Below, one piece after another: positions 35,040 to 45,670 of a stretch of 64,000 nucleotides of DNA. Below the pieces are notes generated by a model. The model had not been told where the DNA came from and ran no database searches. It saw only the letters and a list, made by a program, of their open reading frames with translations. Source of the DNA: Rhodospirillum centenum SW. Lineage in GTDB: Bacteria; Pseudomonadota; Alphaproteobacteria; Azospirillales; Azospirillaceae. The first letter of the stretch is position 1. Every line of letters starts with the position of its first letter. The stretch is from NCBI RefSeq assembly GCF_000016185.1, contig NC_011420.2, positions 1,880,501 to 1,944,500 on the forward strand. The letters run 5' to 3'. Made by a program: the position numbers and the translations under genes.

Positions 35040-37847
35040 ATGAACGGTTTCAGGACTCTGACATCAGCTCTGGCGCTCGTGACGGCGCTCGGCGCGGGGA
35101 GCGCCGCCGCCGATCCGGCACTGATGGACTTCGTGCTGCGCCCGGGCACCGACGGCGCCGAGGGCTCGATCGCGGTGGCGATCCCCCTGGCCGACAGCGA
35201 CGCGGCCCGCACCTTCCTTGACCTGCGCGGCAGCATCGACGATGCCGACCGCCGCGTCGCCAACATCGGCATCGGCCATCGCTTCCGCCTGGGCGCGGTG
35301 GTGCTGGGCGGCGCCGTCTACTACGACCGGGTCCGCACCGACCTGGAGAGCGACTTCAGCCAGGCCACCGTCAGCCTGGACCTGATGACCGCCGACCTGG
35401 ACCTGCGCGCCAACTATTACGCACCGCTGGACGACGAGGAGTCGGTCGGCACGACCGTCGCCGGGGCGCCGCGCCTGTCGGGCAACCATATCGTCCGCAG
35501 CATCTTCCAGCCGCGCGAAGTGACGCTGAAGGGCTTCGACGCCGAGGTCGGCTACCGCCTGGGCGCCATCGAGGGCTACGACGTGCGCGCCTTCGCCGGC
35601 GGCTACCGCTACACCGACGACGAGGCGCCCACGGTGGACGGCGTCAAGGGTCGCCTGGAAGCGTGGTCGCAGGACGGCCGCTTCAGCTTCGGCATCGAGG
35701 TGCGGGACGACGACCAGGACGACACGCAGGCGTTCGCCACCTTCCGCATGCGGCTGGGCCTGTTCAGCGAGCCGGCCCGGCGCGAAGGCACCGCGTCCCG
35801 CCTGGACTGGCCGGTGCTGCGCGAATCCGGCGTGCGCACGGCCGGCCCCGGCCGCTCCGATGACCGTTTCGTCGCCGAGGAGCAGTACAACCTGACGAGC
35901 GGCACCTTCGGCGGCAGCGGGGGCACCCGGCTGGTGTTCGTGAGCCAGGGCGCCGCGGGCACCGGCACCGTGGAAAGCCCGTTCGGCAGCATCGCCGCCG
36001 CCGCCGCCGCGGCGCAGGCGAACGACCTCATCTATGTCCGCAGCGGCTCCTACACCGGCAACGTGGCGCTGAAGAACGGCCAGCAGCTCATCGGCCAGGG
36101 CGAGGCGCTGAGCGCGGGTGGCACCACCCTGATCGCCGCCGGCGAGCGGCCGAGCCTGACGGCCGCCAGCGGGAACGTGGTGACGCTGGCCAACGGCAAC
36201 ACCGTTGCCGGCCTGCGCATCACCGCCCCTGCGGGGACGACGAACCGGGACGAGTTCGCCGCCGTTCTGGGCGACAACATCACCGGCCAGACCCTGCGTA
36301 ACAACGATTTCTCCGGGAACACCGGCAGCAACGGCACCTCGTCCGTGGGTGTGCGCCTGACCAACATGGCCGGCATCGCCGGCACCCGGTCGGAGACGCG
36401 CCACTTCGTCTCCAACAGCACCAGCGCCCCCTATTACGGCACCTACTATACGGGCTTCGGCGCCAACAACGCCGAGATCGTCTCCGTCACCACGGCGAAC
36501 GGCGGCTGGGGCGTGCTCTCGACCGACGGCGCCGGCACGGTGGACGTGTTCAGCATCGGCAGCGGCGACATCGCCGGCCTGCCCATCCTGATGCGGCGCG
36601 ACACGGTGCGGGCCGACATCGCCCGCGACGTCGGCGCCGCCGCGGCGGGCGACCTGACGACGGTGACCGTGCATCCGACGTCCGGCTACTATCTGGTGGC
36701 GGTGCAGCACACCGACATCACCAGAAGCGGCCTTGTGGAGATCCGCGACAAGGCCACGGGCCGCGTCATCCAGCGCGTGACCGCGGGCGTCGGACCGGAC
36801 GGCACCGGCATCTCCCCCGACGGCCGCTGGGCCGTGGTCGCCAACGAGGCGGAGGCGCTGAACGCCCCGGGCTCGATCACCGTGATCGATCTGGCGAAGG
36901 CCGCCAGCGGCGGGGCCGTGGCGCGGCAGGTCGCGCTGACCGACCAGACCGGGACCTTCTACGCCAACCCGGCGGGCACGCAGCAGCGTTTCACCGACAA
37001 CGACGACCCCGTGCGCGTCGGTCCCGTGACGCACGACCCTGAGGGGCTCCAGCCCGAATATGTCGGCTTCAGCAGCGACAGCCGCTACGCCTATGTCTCC
37101 TTGCAGGAGAACAACGGTGTGATGGCCCTGGACCTGACCGGCGGCACGGCGCCGCGGTACTTCAACCTGGGCGCGGTGACGCGGACCGGGGTCGATCTGA
37201 CCAACAGCTCCAGCAACCCGCCGCAGATCAGCTTCACCCAGACCCTGACCGGGGCGCTGCGCGAGCCGGACGGCGTCGCTGGCTTCACGCTGAACGGAGT
37301 CCGCTACTTCATCACCGCCGACGAGGGCGACACCAGCCAGCCGGGGGTGAGCAGCAGCCAGCGTTTCCGCGGCGGCCGCTCCGTCTCCATCTTCAACGCG
37401 GAGACGGGGCAGCTCGTCGGCGACACCGGCAGCCAGTTCGACCAGCTCCTGTTCAGCACCGGCAACGCGGCGATGGAGGCCAACCCCGGCATCTACGGGT
37501 CGCTGTCGCAGGCGCCGCGCTACTACAACGATGACCGCTCCCGCCGAGGCGGCAGCGAGCCGGAGGTGCTGACCGTGTTCGAGCAGAACGGCGCCACCTA
37601 TGCCGCCGTCGGTCTGGAGCGCGGTGCCAGCATCGCACTGGTCAACCTGTCCGACCCGGCGCGCCCGCGGGTGGAGACCATCGCCCTCTTGCCGCGCGAT
37701 CTGACGACGGTGACCGGCACGGTCGGCCTGGCCGCCAACCCGGAGGGCATCGCCTCGGCCGTGTTCGGCGGCCGGCGCTTCGTCTATGCCGGGCTGGAGA
37801 ACGCCGGCAACGTCGCCATCTGGCGCTTCAACCCGGGCGGCAACTGA
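35040..37847 (+). CDS. Inverse autotransporter barrel fused to beta-helix and choice-of-anchor I beta-propeller
   Basis: The 935-residue surface protein has a signal peptide (residues 1-24) and an intimin/invasin-type beta-barrel at about 25-243 (segments SQATVSLDLMTADLDLRANYYAPL, in part, and KGFDAEVGYRLG). A parallel beta-helix segment of DUF1565 type covers about 297-440 (GTVESPFGSIAAAAAAAQANDLIYV, in part). A C-terminal propeller at about 510-935 matches choice-of-anchor I proteins (PEYVGFSSDSRYAYVSLQEN and FITADEGDT). Inverse autotransporters insert the N-terminal barrel in the outer membrane and display the C-terminal passenger; the usual passenger is Ig-like, so a propeller is odd. No LysM domain is seen. 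It may bind a surface ligand or act on a phosphorylated substrate; function is unknown. A strong terminator follows. Confidence 0.8.
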   Translation: MNGFRTLTSALALVTALGAGSAAADPALMDFVLRPGTDGAEGSIAVAIPLADSDAARTFLDLRGSIDDADRRVANIGIGHRFRLGAVVLGGAVYYDRVRTDLESDFSQATVSLDLMTADLDLRANYYAPLDDEESVGTTVAGAPRLSGNHIVRSIFQPREVTLKGFDAEVGYRLGAIEGYDVRAFAGGYRYTDDEAPTVDGVKGRLEAWSQDGRFSFGIEVRDDDQDDTQAFATFRMRLGLFSEPARREGTASRLDWPVLRESGVRTAGPGRSDDRFVAEEQYNLTSGTFGGSGGTRLVFVSQGAAGTGTVESPFGSIAAAAAAAQANDLIYVRSGSYTGNVALKNGQQLIGQGEALSAGGTTLIAAGERPSLTAASGNVVTLANGNTVAGLRITAPAGTTNRDEFAAVLGDNITGQTLRNNDFSGNTGSNGTSSVGVRLTNMAGIAGTRSETRHFVSNSTSAPYYGTYYTGFGANNAEIVSVTTANGGWGVLSTDGAGTVDVFSIGSGDIAGLPILMRRDTVRADIARDVGAAAAGDLTTVTVHPTSGYYLVAVQHTDITRSGLVEIRDKATGRVIQRVTAGVGPDGTGISPDGRWAVVANEAEALNAPGSITVIDLAKAASGGAVARQVALTDQTGTFYANPAGTQQRFTDNDDPVRVGPVTHDPEGLQPEYVGFSSDSRYAYVSLQENNGVMALDLTGGTAPRYFNLGAVTRTGVDLTNSSSNPPQISFTQTLTGALREPDGVAGFTLNGVRYFITADEGDTSQPGVSSSQRFRGGRSVSIFNAETGQLVGDTGSQFDQLLFSTGNAAMEANPGIYGSLSQAPRYYNDDRSRRGGSEPEVLTVFEQNGATYAAVGLERGASIALVNLSDPARPRVETIALLPRDLTTVTGTVGLAANPEGIASAVFGGRRFVYAGLENAGNVAIWRFNPGGN

Positions 37848-37883
37848 CGCCCGGCCGAGAGACCCCGGATTGCTCCTCAACTC

Positions 37884-37911
37884 GGGGGCGGCAGCGATGC
37901 CGCCCCCTTTT
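37884..37911 (+). terminator. Terminator of the inverse autotransporter gene
   Basis: A perfect 10-base stem (GGGGGCGGCA and complement) with a GCGA loop is followed by TTTTCTT. Confidence 0.85.
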
Positions 37912-37929
37912 CTTCGCCCGCGGCGCCCG

Positions 37930-38148
37930 TCAGCCCCGGGGAACCTCCCCGGCCCTGACCGCCTCCAGCACATGGACCCGCAGCGCGCTGGAGAGATTGC
38001 CCGTGCGGGTCGCGTCCACCTCCTCGATCAGGGTGCCGACGGGGACGCCGCGCGCCGCCGCCAGTTCCTTCAGCGCCTCCCAGAACGGTTCCTCCAGCGT
38101 CACGCTGGTCGGGTGCCCCGCCACGAGCACGGATCGCTTCTTGATCAT
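37930..38148 (-). CDS. Ribbon-helix-helix domain protein
   Basis: The 72-residue product has the RHH_4 pattern: RSVLVAGHPTSVTLEEPFWEAL, then LSSALRVHVLEAV. Proteins of this family are small DNA-binding or adaptor proteins. It converges on the inverse autotransporter gene and is 38 bases downstream of the TonB receptor gene on the same strand; whether it regulates it is unknown. Confidence 0.85.
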   Translation of the reverse strand: MIKKRSVLVAGHPTSVTLEEPFWEALKELAAARGVPVGTLIEEVDATRTGNLSSALRVHVLEAVRAGEVPRG

Positions 38149-38186
38149 GGTCCGCCGCCCCCTTCCGCCGGATCAGCCCCGGCCGC

Positions 38187-40373
38187 TCAGAACGTCACCC
38201 GGCCGGTCAGGCTCCAGACCCGGCCGTCGCCGGGCGTCACCAGCCAGGCGCGGGCGGAGCCGCGGGCCGGGTCGGAGAAGCGCACGGCCACCGGCGGCGT
38301 GCGGTCGTCGAACAGGTTCTCCACCCGCAGGGTCAGGCGCCAGGGGCCGCTTTCCAGCCCGGTCCAGACATCCACGCGGCCGGCGGACGGGACCCAGGAG
38401 AGGTTGGAGTTCTCCGTGTACTGGCGCGACTGCCAGAGCCATTCGCCGCCCGTGAACCAGCCCAGGTCCGCGGCCCAGGGCAGGTCGCCGTCATACTGCG
38501 CGGTGGCCGCGACCTGATGCCGGCTCTGCCGCGGCAGGGCGTTGCCGGAGATGTCGCCCGTGGGGCCGAAGGCGGGGATGTCGCGGTAGTCGGGGTCCTG
38601 GTAGTCGCGGAATTCCGCATCCACCAGCGTATAGGCGAGGCTGAGGTCCAGCCCCGCCGCGGGCGTCGCCGCCAGTTCCAGTTCCAGCCCGCGGCTGCGG
38701 CTGCGGGCGGCATTGTTGGTGTAGAAGTTGTTGGACCGGCCGGCGGCGCTGGCCGCGACCACCTGCTGGTCGCGCCAGTCGATCCAGAACAGCGCCGCGT
38801 TGGCGGTCAGCAGGCCGTCGAACCACGCCGTCTTGGTCCCCACCTCGTAGGTCCAGTTCGTCTCCGGACCGAAGCTGCGCTCCGTATCGAACAGGTTGGC
38901 CATGGTATTGAAGCCGCCGCTCTTCGCCCCCTTGGCGACGCTGGCATAGAGCATGGCCGTGTCCGTCGCCTGCCAGGAGAGGGCGAAGCGCGGAGTCCAC
39001 ATGGTCCAGCGGTCGGACAGCGCGATGGGATTGCCGGCCGCGTCGCGGCTGGTGGTCCGGAAGTCCTTCTCGTCGCGCTGCCAGCGCAGGTCGGCCGTGG
39101 CGGTCAGCCCGTCCAGCAGGCGCCAGCCGAGCGAGCCGTAGAGGGCGGTGCTGTCCGTCTCCTCGTCCGTGCGCGGCAGCCGCGGGCTGACGGTCTGGCC
39201 CAGCGCGTACTCGATGTTCCGCCGCTCCGTCTCGTTGTCGAAATGGTAGACGCTGGCGCCGACGATCCAGGTCAGCGCCTGCCCGCGGTCGGCGGAGACG
39301 AGCCGCAGCTCCTGGCCCGCGTCCCAGCGGTCGGTGAGCTGGCCGGCGCCGGAGACGAGGGCGGCCGTGTAGTCGTTGTCGCGGTTGAACTCGTTGGTTT
39401 CGGCGTTGAACGCCGTGATGGCGGTCAGCGTCGCCGCGTCCAGCGCATAGTCCACGGTCAGGGCGGTGCGCCACGCATCGCGCCGGAAGCCGAAATGCTC
39501 GGGATTGGCGGCGAAGGGGCCGCTGCTCTCCGGGATAGCGCCGCAGTACTGGCTGAACACGCCGGTCGCGGCGCGCGGCTCGCAGTTGGTGGCGAGGTAG
39601 TATCCCTTGGGCTGGCCGTCGTCGTCCTCGGCGTAGGAGACGCGCAGCAACGCCTCCAGCCGCTCCGTCGGCGTCGCGCGCAGGGTCAGGGCCCCGGCGA
39701 CGCTCTTCTCCGAGCCGATCTCCGGCCCGCCGGCCAGCGCATTGTCGTAGAAGCCGCCATAGTCGCGCAGGGACACGCTGGCCCGCGCCGCCAGCTTGCC
39801 GGGGATCAGCGGGCCGCCGACGGCCGCCGCAGCCTGCCGCTGCTGCTTGGAGCCGAAGCCCGCTTCCGCGAAGCCCTCCAGCGTGTCGCCCGGCCGGCGC
39901 GTCACAAGGTTGACGGCGCCGCCGAAGGTGTTGCGGCCGAACAGGGCGTTCTGCGGTCCCTTCAGCACCTCCACCCGCTCCAGGTCGTTGAGGAACAGGT
40001 TGATGGAACTGCGGCCGGAGACATAGACGCCGTCCAGGAAGAAGCCGACCGACGGCTCCTCCCCCGTGCCGGGCTGGGTCAGGCCACGGATCGCCGGGGC
40101 CGGGTTGAAGCGGCCGAAGGGGTCGCTGACGACGAGGCCGGGCGCGCGCACCGCGATGCCGGCGATGCTGTCCACCCGCGCCCGCTCGATCAGGGTCGCG
40201 TCCAGCACCGTGACGGAGACCGGCACGCGCTGCGGGTTCTCCTCCCGCTGGCGGGCGGTGATGACGATCTCCTCCACCGGCGCCGCCCCGGCGGGGAAGG
40301 CGTGCAGGACGGTGACGGCCGCGGACAGGGACGGCAGCAGGGCGGCCGCGGCCGCCATGGACGTTCTACGCAT
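38187..40373 (-). CDS. TonB-dependent outer-membrane receptor
   Basis: The 728-residue receptor has a signal peptide (residues 1-30), a TonB-box-like segment with EEIVITAR, the plug domain with DGVYVSGRSSI and RVEVLKGPQNALFGRNTFGG, and a C-terminal barrel that ends in the aromatic GRVTF. It imports iron complexes, vitamins or glycans across the outer membrane with TonB energy. The plug resembles FecA/FyuA-like and carbohydrate receptors; substrate is not evident. No TonB, ExbB or iron regulator gene is adjacent. The start lacks a clear ribosome site; a second ATG is five codons later. Confidence 0.93.
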   Translation of the reverse strand: MRRTSMAAAAALLPSLSAAVTVLHAFPAGAAPVEEIVITARQREENPQRVPVSVTVLDATLIERARVDSIAGIAVRAPGLVVSDPFGRFNPAPAIRGLTQPGTGEEPSVGFFLDGVYVSGRSSINLFLNDLERVEVLKGPQNALFGRNTFGGAVNLVTRRPGDTLEGFAEAGFGSKQQRQAAAAVGGPLIPGKLAARASVSLRDYGGFYDNALAGGPEIGSEKSVAGALTLRATPTERLEALLRVSYAEDDDGQPKGYYLATNCEPRAATGVFSQYCGAIPESSGPFAANPEHFGFRRDAWRTALTVDYALDAATLTAITAFNAETNEFNRDNDYTAALVSGAGQLTDRWDAGQELRLVSADRGQALTWIVGASVYHFDNETERRNIEYALGQTVSPRLPRTDEETDSTALYGSLGWRLLDGLTATADLRWQRDEKDFRTTSRDAAGNPIALSDRWTMWTPRFALSWQATDTAMLYASVAKGAKSGGFNTMANLFDTERSFGPETNWTYEVGTKTAWFDGLLTANAALFWIDWRDQQVVAASAAGRSNNFYTNNAARSRSRGLELELAATPAAGLDLSLAYTLVDAEFRDYQDPDYRDIPAFGPTGDISGNALPRQSRHQVAATAQYDGDLPWAADLGWFTGGEWLWQSRQYTENSNLSWVPSAGRVDVWTGLESGPWRLTLRVENLFDDRTPPVAVRFSDPARGSARAWLVTPGDGRVWSLTGRVTF

Positions 40374-40515
40374 CGGTCGGTGTCTTCGGTGCCGGGGATG
40401 TCGGGCGCGTCCTTCCGGAGCGCGCGCAGGGCTGCCGGGTAGCAGCTTCGCGGCAGCCCTGTCCAGCGCGGCCGGCCCGCCTGCGTCACCCGCAGGCAGC
40501 ACCGTGGCACGGATG

Positions 40516-41577
40516 CTACGCCGCGCCCGCCTGCGCCGGGTCGAAGGGGCGGCCGAGCAGATAGCCCTGCATCAGGTCGATGCCGCGGTCCAGCAGCCAG
40601 TCACGGTCGGCTTCCTCCTCGATCCCTTCCGCCACCGAGAGCGCGCCCGTGTCGCGGATCATCGGGATCAGGTGGCCGACGATGCTCTGCCGGTAGCGGT
40701 CGGCATGGACGCCGCGGATCAGCCCCATGTCGATCTTCACGACGTCGGGGCGCAGTTCCTGCATCAGGCTGAGCCCGGCGAACCCGGCGCCCACATCGTC
40801 CAGCGCGATGCGGAACCCGGCCTTGCGGTAGAAGGCCAGGATGTTGCGCAGGTGGTCGAGATCCTTGACCTCGGCGCTCTCGATCACCTCGAAGACGACA
40901 TCGCCCGGATCGAGGCCGATCTCCTGGATGAAGCGGGCCGTGGTGCGCAGGCAGTAGGTCGGGTCGTAGATGGCCGAGGGGTTGAAGTTGATGAAGACCT
41001 TGCCCCCCGACGGCCGGACCCGGCCCGCCGCCTGCAACCCGGCGCGGCGTGCCACGAGGTCGAGGTTGAAGAGAAGGTCCGCCTCCCGGGCCGTGTCGAA
41101 CAGGGGGCCGGCGCCGATCAGGCTGCCGTCGGCCTCCCGCCCGCGCAGCAGGCTCTCATGGCCGTAGAGCGTGCCGTCGCGTCCGACGATGGGCTGGAGC
41201 ATGGCGAACAGCCGGTCATGCTCCACCAGATCCACCAGCCAGCGCCCGCGCACCCGGGCCACCAGATGGCGCAGGGTGACCGTGTGCAGCCAGTCGCCCA
41301 TGCGCGGGGCAACGTCGGCCGGCAGCAGCAGGGCACGGGTGTGCGTCTGCTCCTCCCGCGAGAGCAGCGGGTCGAGCGCGGCGCAGAAGCGTTGGAGCTG
41401 GTCGGCGCTGGCGGTGAAGCCCAGACAGTCCCCGTCCTCCAGCGGCTCCAGGGCCAGCGCGTGCTCGCGCGCCAGCCGGGCCACCTTGGTGCGGGTGAAG
41501 CCGGTCGCAAACCCCAGGAGAACCCGGTTCTCGGGATACTCGACGGGGGGAAGCCGCTCGCAGTCGGGACAACGCAT
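40516..41577 (-). CDS. EAL-domain protein, putative c-di-GMP phosphodiesterase with ESL motif
   Basis: The 353-residue protein has an N-terminal region of about 110 residues starting MRCPDCERLPPVEYP, with a CxxC pair, followed by an EAL domain at about 125-350. The signature EALLR reads ESLLR here; other residues of the active site are kept: FNPSAI, EVIES, DDVGAGF (for DDFGTGY), KIDM, AEGIEE and QGYLLGRP. The enzyme may still cut c-di-GMP, but the altered loop 6 (DVGAGFAGL) could weaken it. A GGGAGGA site 9 bases upstream supports the start. It is downstream of fumC on the same strand. Confidence 0.87.
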   Translation of the reverse strand: MRCPDCERLPPVEYPENRVLLGFATGFTRTKVARLAREHALALEPLEDGDCLGFTASADQLQRFCAALDPLLSREEQTHTRALLLPADVAPRMGDWLHTVTLRHLVARVRGRWLVDLVEHDRLFAMLQPIVGRDGTLYGHESLLRGREADGSLIGAGPLFDTAREADLLFNLDLVARRAGLQAAGRVRPSGGKVFINFNPSAIYDPTYCLRTTARFIQEIGLDPGDVVFEVIESAEVKDLDHLRNILAFYRKAGFRIALDDVGAGFAGLSLMQELRPDVVKIDMGLIRGVHADRYRQSIVGHLIPMIRDTGALSVAEGIEEEADRDWLLDRGIDLMQGYLLGRPFDPAQAGAA

Positions 41578-41666
41578 GCGCCGGGGTCCTCCCTTCTGTC
41601 CGTCGAAGGCACAGCCCGGGGCGGCGTGGGGTGGCCCGCCGCCCCGCTTGGGACAGGTGGGCCGCA

Positions 41667-43061
<1,395 letters not shown>

Positions 43062-43310
43062 TGGCCAGATCCTCCGGAAGGTCGAACGACGCTCCGCGTT
43101 GTAGCCCCACCGCCGCCGTCGGGCAATGGTGCCGGCCGGAGCGAAGGGACAGGTGACCGCGCGGACGGCAGGGCGACACCGCCACGGGAACAAACGCCGC
43201 CGCCGGCTGTCGTCATCCCGCGGGTGCCGGCACATCCGCCGCGGCCCCGTCGCCGCGGCGCTCCCCGGGGAGGAGGACAGCCGGTACCCCCGGAGAAGGC
43301 GGGGGTGGGG

Positions 43311-43790
43311 ATGGAAGCCGGACGGCGGGGACTCCGGAAGCGGAAGGCGGTGGCGGGCCGGGCGGCCGCGCTGGCGGTGGTCGTCGTGTCCTGGGCCATG
43401 CCGGCCGCGGCAGGCGGAGGCGGCGGCCGGGAACCCGCCGCGGAAATACCGGCCGTGGTCGCCGGCCGGATCACAGAGATGCCGGCCGTAACCCGGTCGC
43501 GCCTGCTGGTGCTGCCCCCGACAGCCGGGCCGGCGCTGGCCGAGCCGGCCCTGCGCCTGGACCGCGCCCCCGACCGGCCGCGCACCGCCCCGGTGGACGC
43601 CCCCTTCTCCGGACACGGCTTCGCCGATGTCGGCAGCGTGCGGATGGGCATGGGCTGGGCCTTCGAGGGCGACGCCCTGTCCCTGGACCTGACGCCGGAG
43701 GCGGCCCGCTACCGCCTGCGCAGCCGGATCGAGCTGGACACCGGCGACGTGGTGGACCGGGTGATGCTGGGCGTCGTCATGCCGTTCTGA
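43311..43790 (+). CDS. Predicted exported protein of unknown function
   Basis: The 159-residue product has a signal peptide (basic RRGLRKRK, hydrophobic core at about 20-32, ending in a Gly-rich stretch). The rest is Pro/Ala-rich in the middle, then beta-strand rich ([20 protein letters not shown]), and it ends with an aromatic residue (VVMPF). No domain is recognised; the strand content and C-terminal Phe would be compatible with an outer-membrane protein or a small exported protein. Only a weak ribosome site is seen. It is divergent from fumC. Confidence 0.5.
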   Translation: MEAGRRGLRKRKAVAGRAAALAVVVVSWAMPAAAGGGGGREPAAEIPAVVAGRITEMPAVTRSRLLVLPPTAGPALAEPALRLDRAPDRPRTAPVDAPFSGHGFADVGSVRMGMGWAFEGDALSLDLTPEAARYRLRSRIELDTGDVVDRVMLGVVMPF

Positions 43791-43903
43791 CGCACCCGAC
43801 CTGCAGAGACACCCCCCGCGGAAATGCCATCATGTCGCAGTTTTGCCTTCACTTGGGCACAGCGAGGGGCTAGTCCTTTCTCAGGATGCTTTAACCGGAC
43901 CCT

Positions 43904-43933
43904 GTTACAGTTATCCAGGTTACAAGTATCCTG
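43904..43933 (+). repeat. 15-bp imperfect tandem repeat upstream of the lipoprotein gene
   Basis: GTTACAGTTATCCAG is followed directly by GTTACAAGTATCCTG (12 of 15 identical). It is AT-rich compared with its surroundings and lies 28-57 bases before the next gene's ATG, so it may overlap its promoter or be an operator. Confidence 0.45.
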
Positions 43934-43960
43934 AATCGCAGCCGATCCCCACAGCCGATC

Positions 43961-44500
43961 ATGTCCATCGAGACAGCCACGCCGTCCCTTCCCGCCGGCA
44001 CCGCGCCCGTTGTGCGCCTTTACCTCACCCCCGCCCTGATCGCCGTCGCCATTGCCGCCCTGGCCGTGCTGGCGGCCTGCGCCCCGGACCGCCCGGTGCC
44101 GCACGGCGGCTATGGCGTGAACGAGCAGGCGGAGCGCCGGGCGGTGCTGGGCACCCCTGCCTTCGCGCAGTTCCCGCCTTACCGGATCGTGGCGCCGGAG
44201 GCCGTGGTGCCGGACCTGGACAGCCATCCGCAGGCGCGCGACTACGCCACCGCCCTGCGCCAGGGCGCTGCCCGCGGCGCGACCTTCGCCGGGCATCTGG
44301 CCGTGGCCCGCTGGAGCTGCGGCACGGGCTGCCAGCAGTGGGCCTTCATCGACGCGCTGGACGGGCGGGTGCTCTGGGGGCCGACGACGGCCGCCGGCGC
44401 CCGCTACACCATGGACAGCCGGCTGTTCGTCGCCGACGCGGACGGCACGGCGCGCTACTTCGTCTGGGACGGCAGCGCCCTGCGCCCGCTGGCCGGCTGA
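43961..44500 (+). CDS. Lipoprotein-like exported protein with RWSCGTGC motif
   Basis: The 179-residue product has a long N-terminal hydrophobic segment (residues 22-40) ending in LAAC, which fits a lipobox (Cys41) although the N-terminal part is long. The later segment GHLAVARWSCGTGCQQWAFID is a motif shared by a family of uncharacterised secreted proteins; its two cysteines may form a disulfide. The C-terminus is YFVWDGSALRPL. Function is unknown. It is preceded by an AT-rich direct repeat. Confidence 0.75.
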   Translation: MSIETATPSLPAGTAPVVRLYLTPALIAVAIAALAVLAACAPDRPVPHGGYGVNEQAERRAVLGTPAFAQFPPYRIVAPEAVVPDLDSHPQARDYATALRQGAARGATFAGHLAVARWSCGTGCQQWAFIDALDGRVLWGPTTAAGARYTMDSRLFVADADGTARYFVWDGSALRPLAG

Positions 44501-44563
44501 GGCAGCGGCGGCCCGGAAGCCGCCGCCCGCCATCCTCCAGCCTGTCGCCGGCGCGACCGGCCG

Positions 44564-45571
44564 TCAGCGGTTGCCCATCACGATGTCGCCCAGGGGGCCG
44601 AGGGCGCTGCCCTCCCCCTTCTTGCCCAGCGGCGTGGCGGCGGCCAGCATCCGCCCGGCGAGGCGCGAGAAGGGCAGGCTCTGGATCCAGACCCGGCCCG
44701 GCCCCCGCAGCGAGGCGAAGAACACCCCCTCCCCGCCGAACACCATCGACTTGATGCCGCCGACCTGGACGAGGTCGAAATCCACCTCCGGCGTCATCGC
44801 CGCGAGGCAGCCGGTATCGACGTGCAGTTCCTCACCGGCCGCGAGCTGACGCTCCACGACGGTGCCGCCGACATGCACGAAGACCCAGCCGTCGCCGGCC
44901 AGGTTCTGCATGATGAAGCCCTCGCCGCCGAACAGGCCGGTAAGGATGCGGCGCTGGAAATGGATGCCGATGGAGACGCCCTTGGCCGCGGCCAGGAAGC
45001 TGTCCTTCTGGCAGATCAGCCGGCCGCCGACATCGGACAGCTTCAGCGCCAGGATGGTGCCGGGATAGGGCGCGCCGAAGGCGACCTTTCCCTTGCCGGT
45101 CCCCTGATGGGTGAAGACGGTGGTGAACAGGCTCTCCCCGGTGATGACGCGCTTGCCGGCACCGATCAGCTTGTCCATGAAGCTGCCGCCCTCCGGCCCG
45201 GAGCCGTCGCCGAAGATGGTGGTCATCTCCACCCGGGAGTCCTTGTAGACCATGGCCCCGGCCTCGGCCACGGCACTCTCGCCGGGGTCGAGTTCGACCT
45301 CCACGAACTGCATCTCCTCGCCGTAGATGCGGAAGTCGATCTCGTCGGCGCGGCCGCCGCGGATGCCGGCCGACGGCGGCGGCGGCATCGCCCCGCCGGC
45401 CCAGGGGCTGGCGTCGGCCGACAGTTCCGCGACCGCCTTCACCGGCAGCCATTCCGGCATCCCCTGGCGCCAGCAGAAGGCGTCCGGGTTGCGCCGGGCG
45501 AAGTCGAGGGCGGCCTCACCCTGCAACGGGCCGACCTGTTCCCGCGACGTATGGAAGAACCACTGCGTCAT
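44564..45571 (-). CDS. AIM24/TIGR00266 family protein with N-terminal GYF_2 domain
   Basis: The 335-residue protein has a GYF_2-type domain at residues 1-48 (QWFFHTSREQVGPLQGEAAL and WRQGMPEWLPV), a short linker and the AIM24/TIGR00266 beta-barrel-like domain at about 75-320 (VELDPGESAVAEAGAMVYK and GEGFIMQNLAGDGWVFVH). GYF domains bind proline-rich peptides; TIGR00266 proteins have no known enzyme activity. The fusion suggests recruitment by a proline-rich partner; the TerB-like protein encoded next door has a proline-rich linker. Two ATGs are in frame at the start (45574 and 45571); both are possible. Confidence 0.85.
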   Translation of the reverse strand: MTQWFFHTSREQVGPLQGEAALDFARRNPDAFCWRQGMPEWLPVKAVAELSADASPWAGGAMPPPPSAGIRGGRADEIDFRIYGEEMQFVEVELDPGESAVAEAGAMVYKDSRVEMTTIFGDGSGPEGGSFMDKLIGAGKRVITGESLFTTVFTHQGTGKGKVAFGAPYPGTILALKLSDVGGRLICQKDSFLAAAKGVSIGIHFQRRILTGLFGGEGFIMQNLAGDGWVFVHVGGTVVERQLAAGEELHVDTGCLAAMTPEVDFDLVQVGGIKSMVFGGEGVFFASLRGPGRVWIQSLPFSRLAGRMLAAATPLGKKGEGSALGPLGDIVMGNR

Positions 45572-45670
45572 CATCCGCTCTCCCCTTGTTCCCTGCCCTT
45601 CTGCACGGCTCCGTCCTTGCGACGGGTTCTTTTCTGTCATGGGGCCGTCGCCGGGCCCTGCGGTCTCCCG

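Noticed and set aside
35064-37973. A minus-strand frame of 969 codons
   Set aside because: Antisense of the inverse autotransporter gene, which has a signal peptide, domain matches and a terminator on the plus strand.
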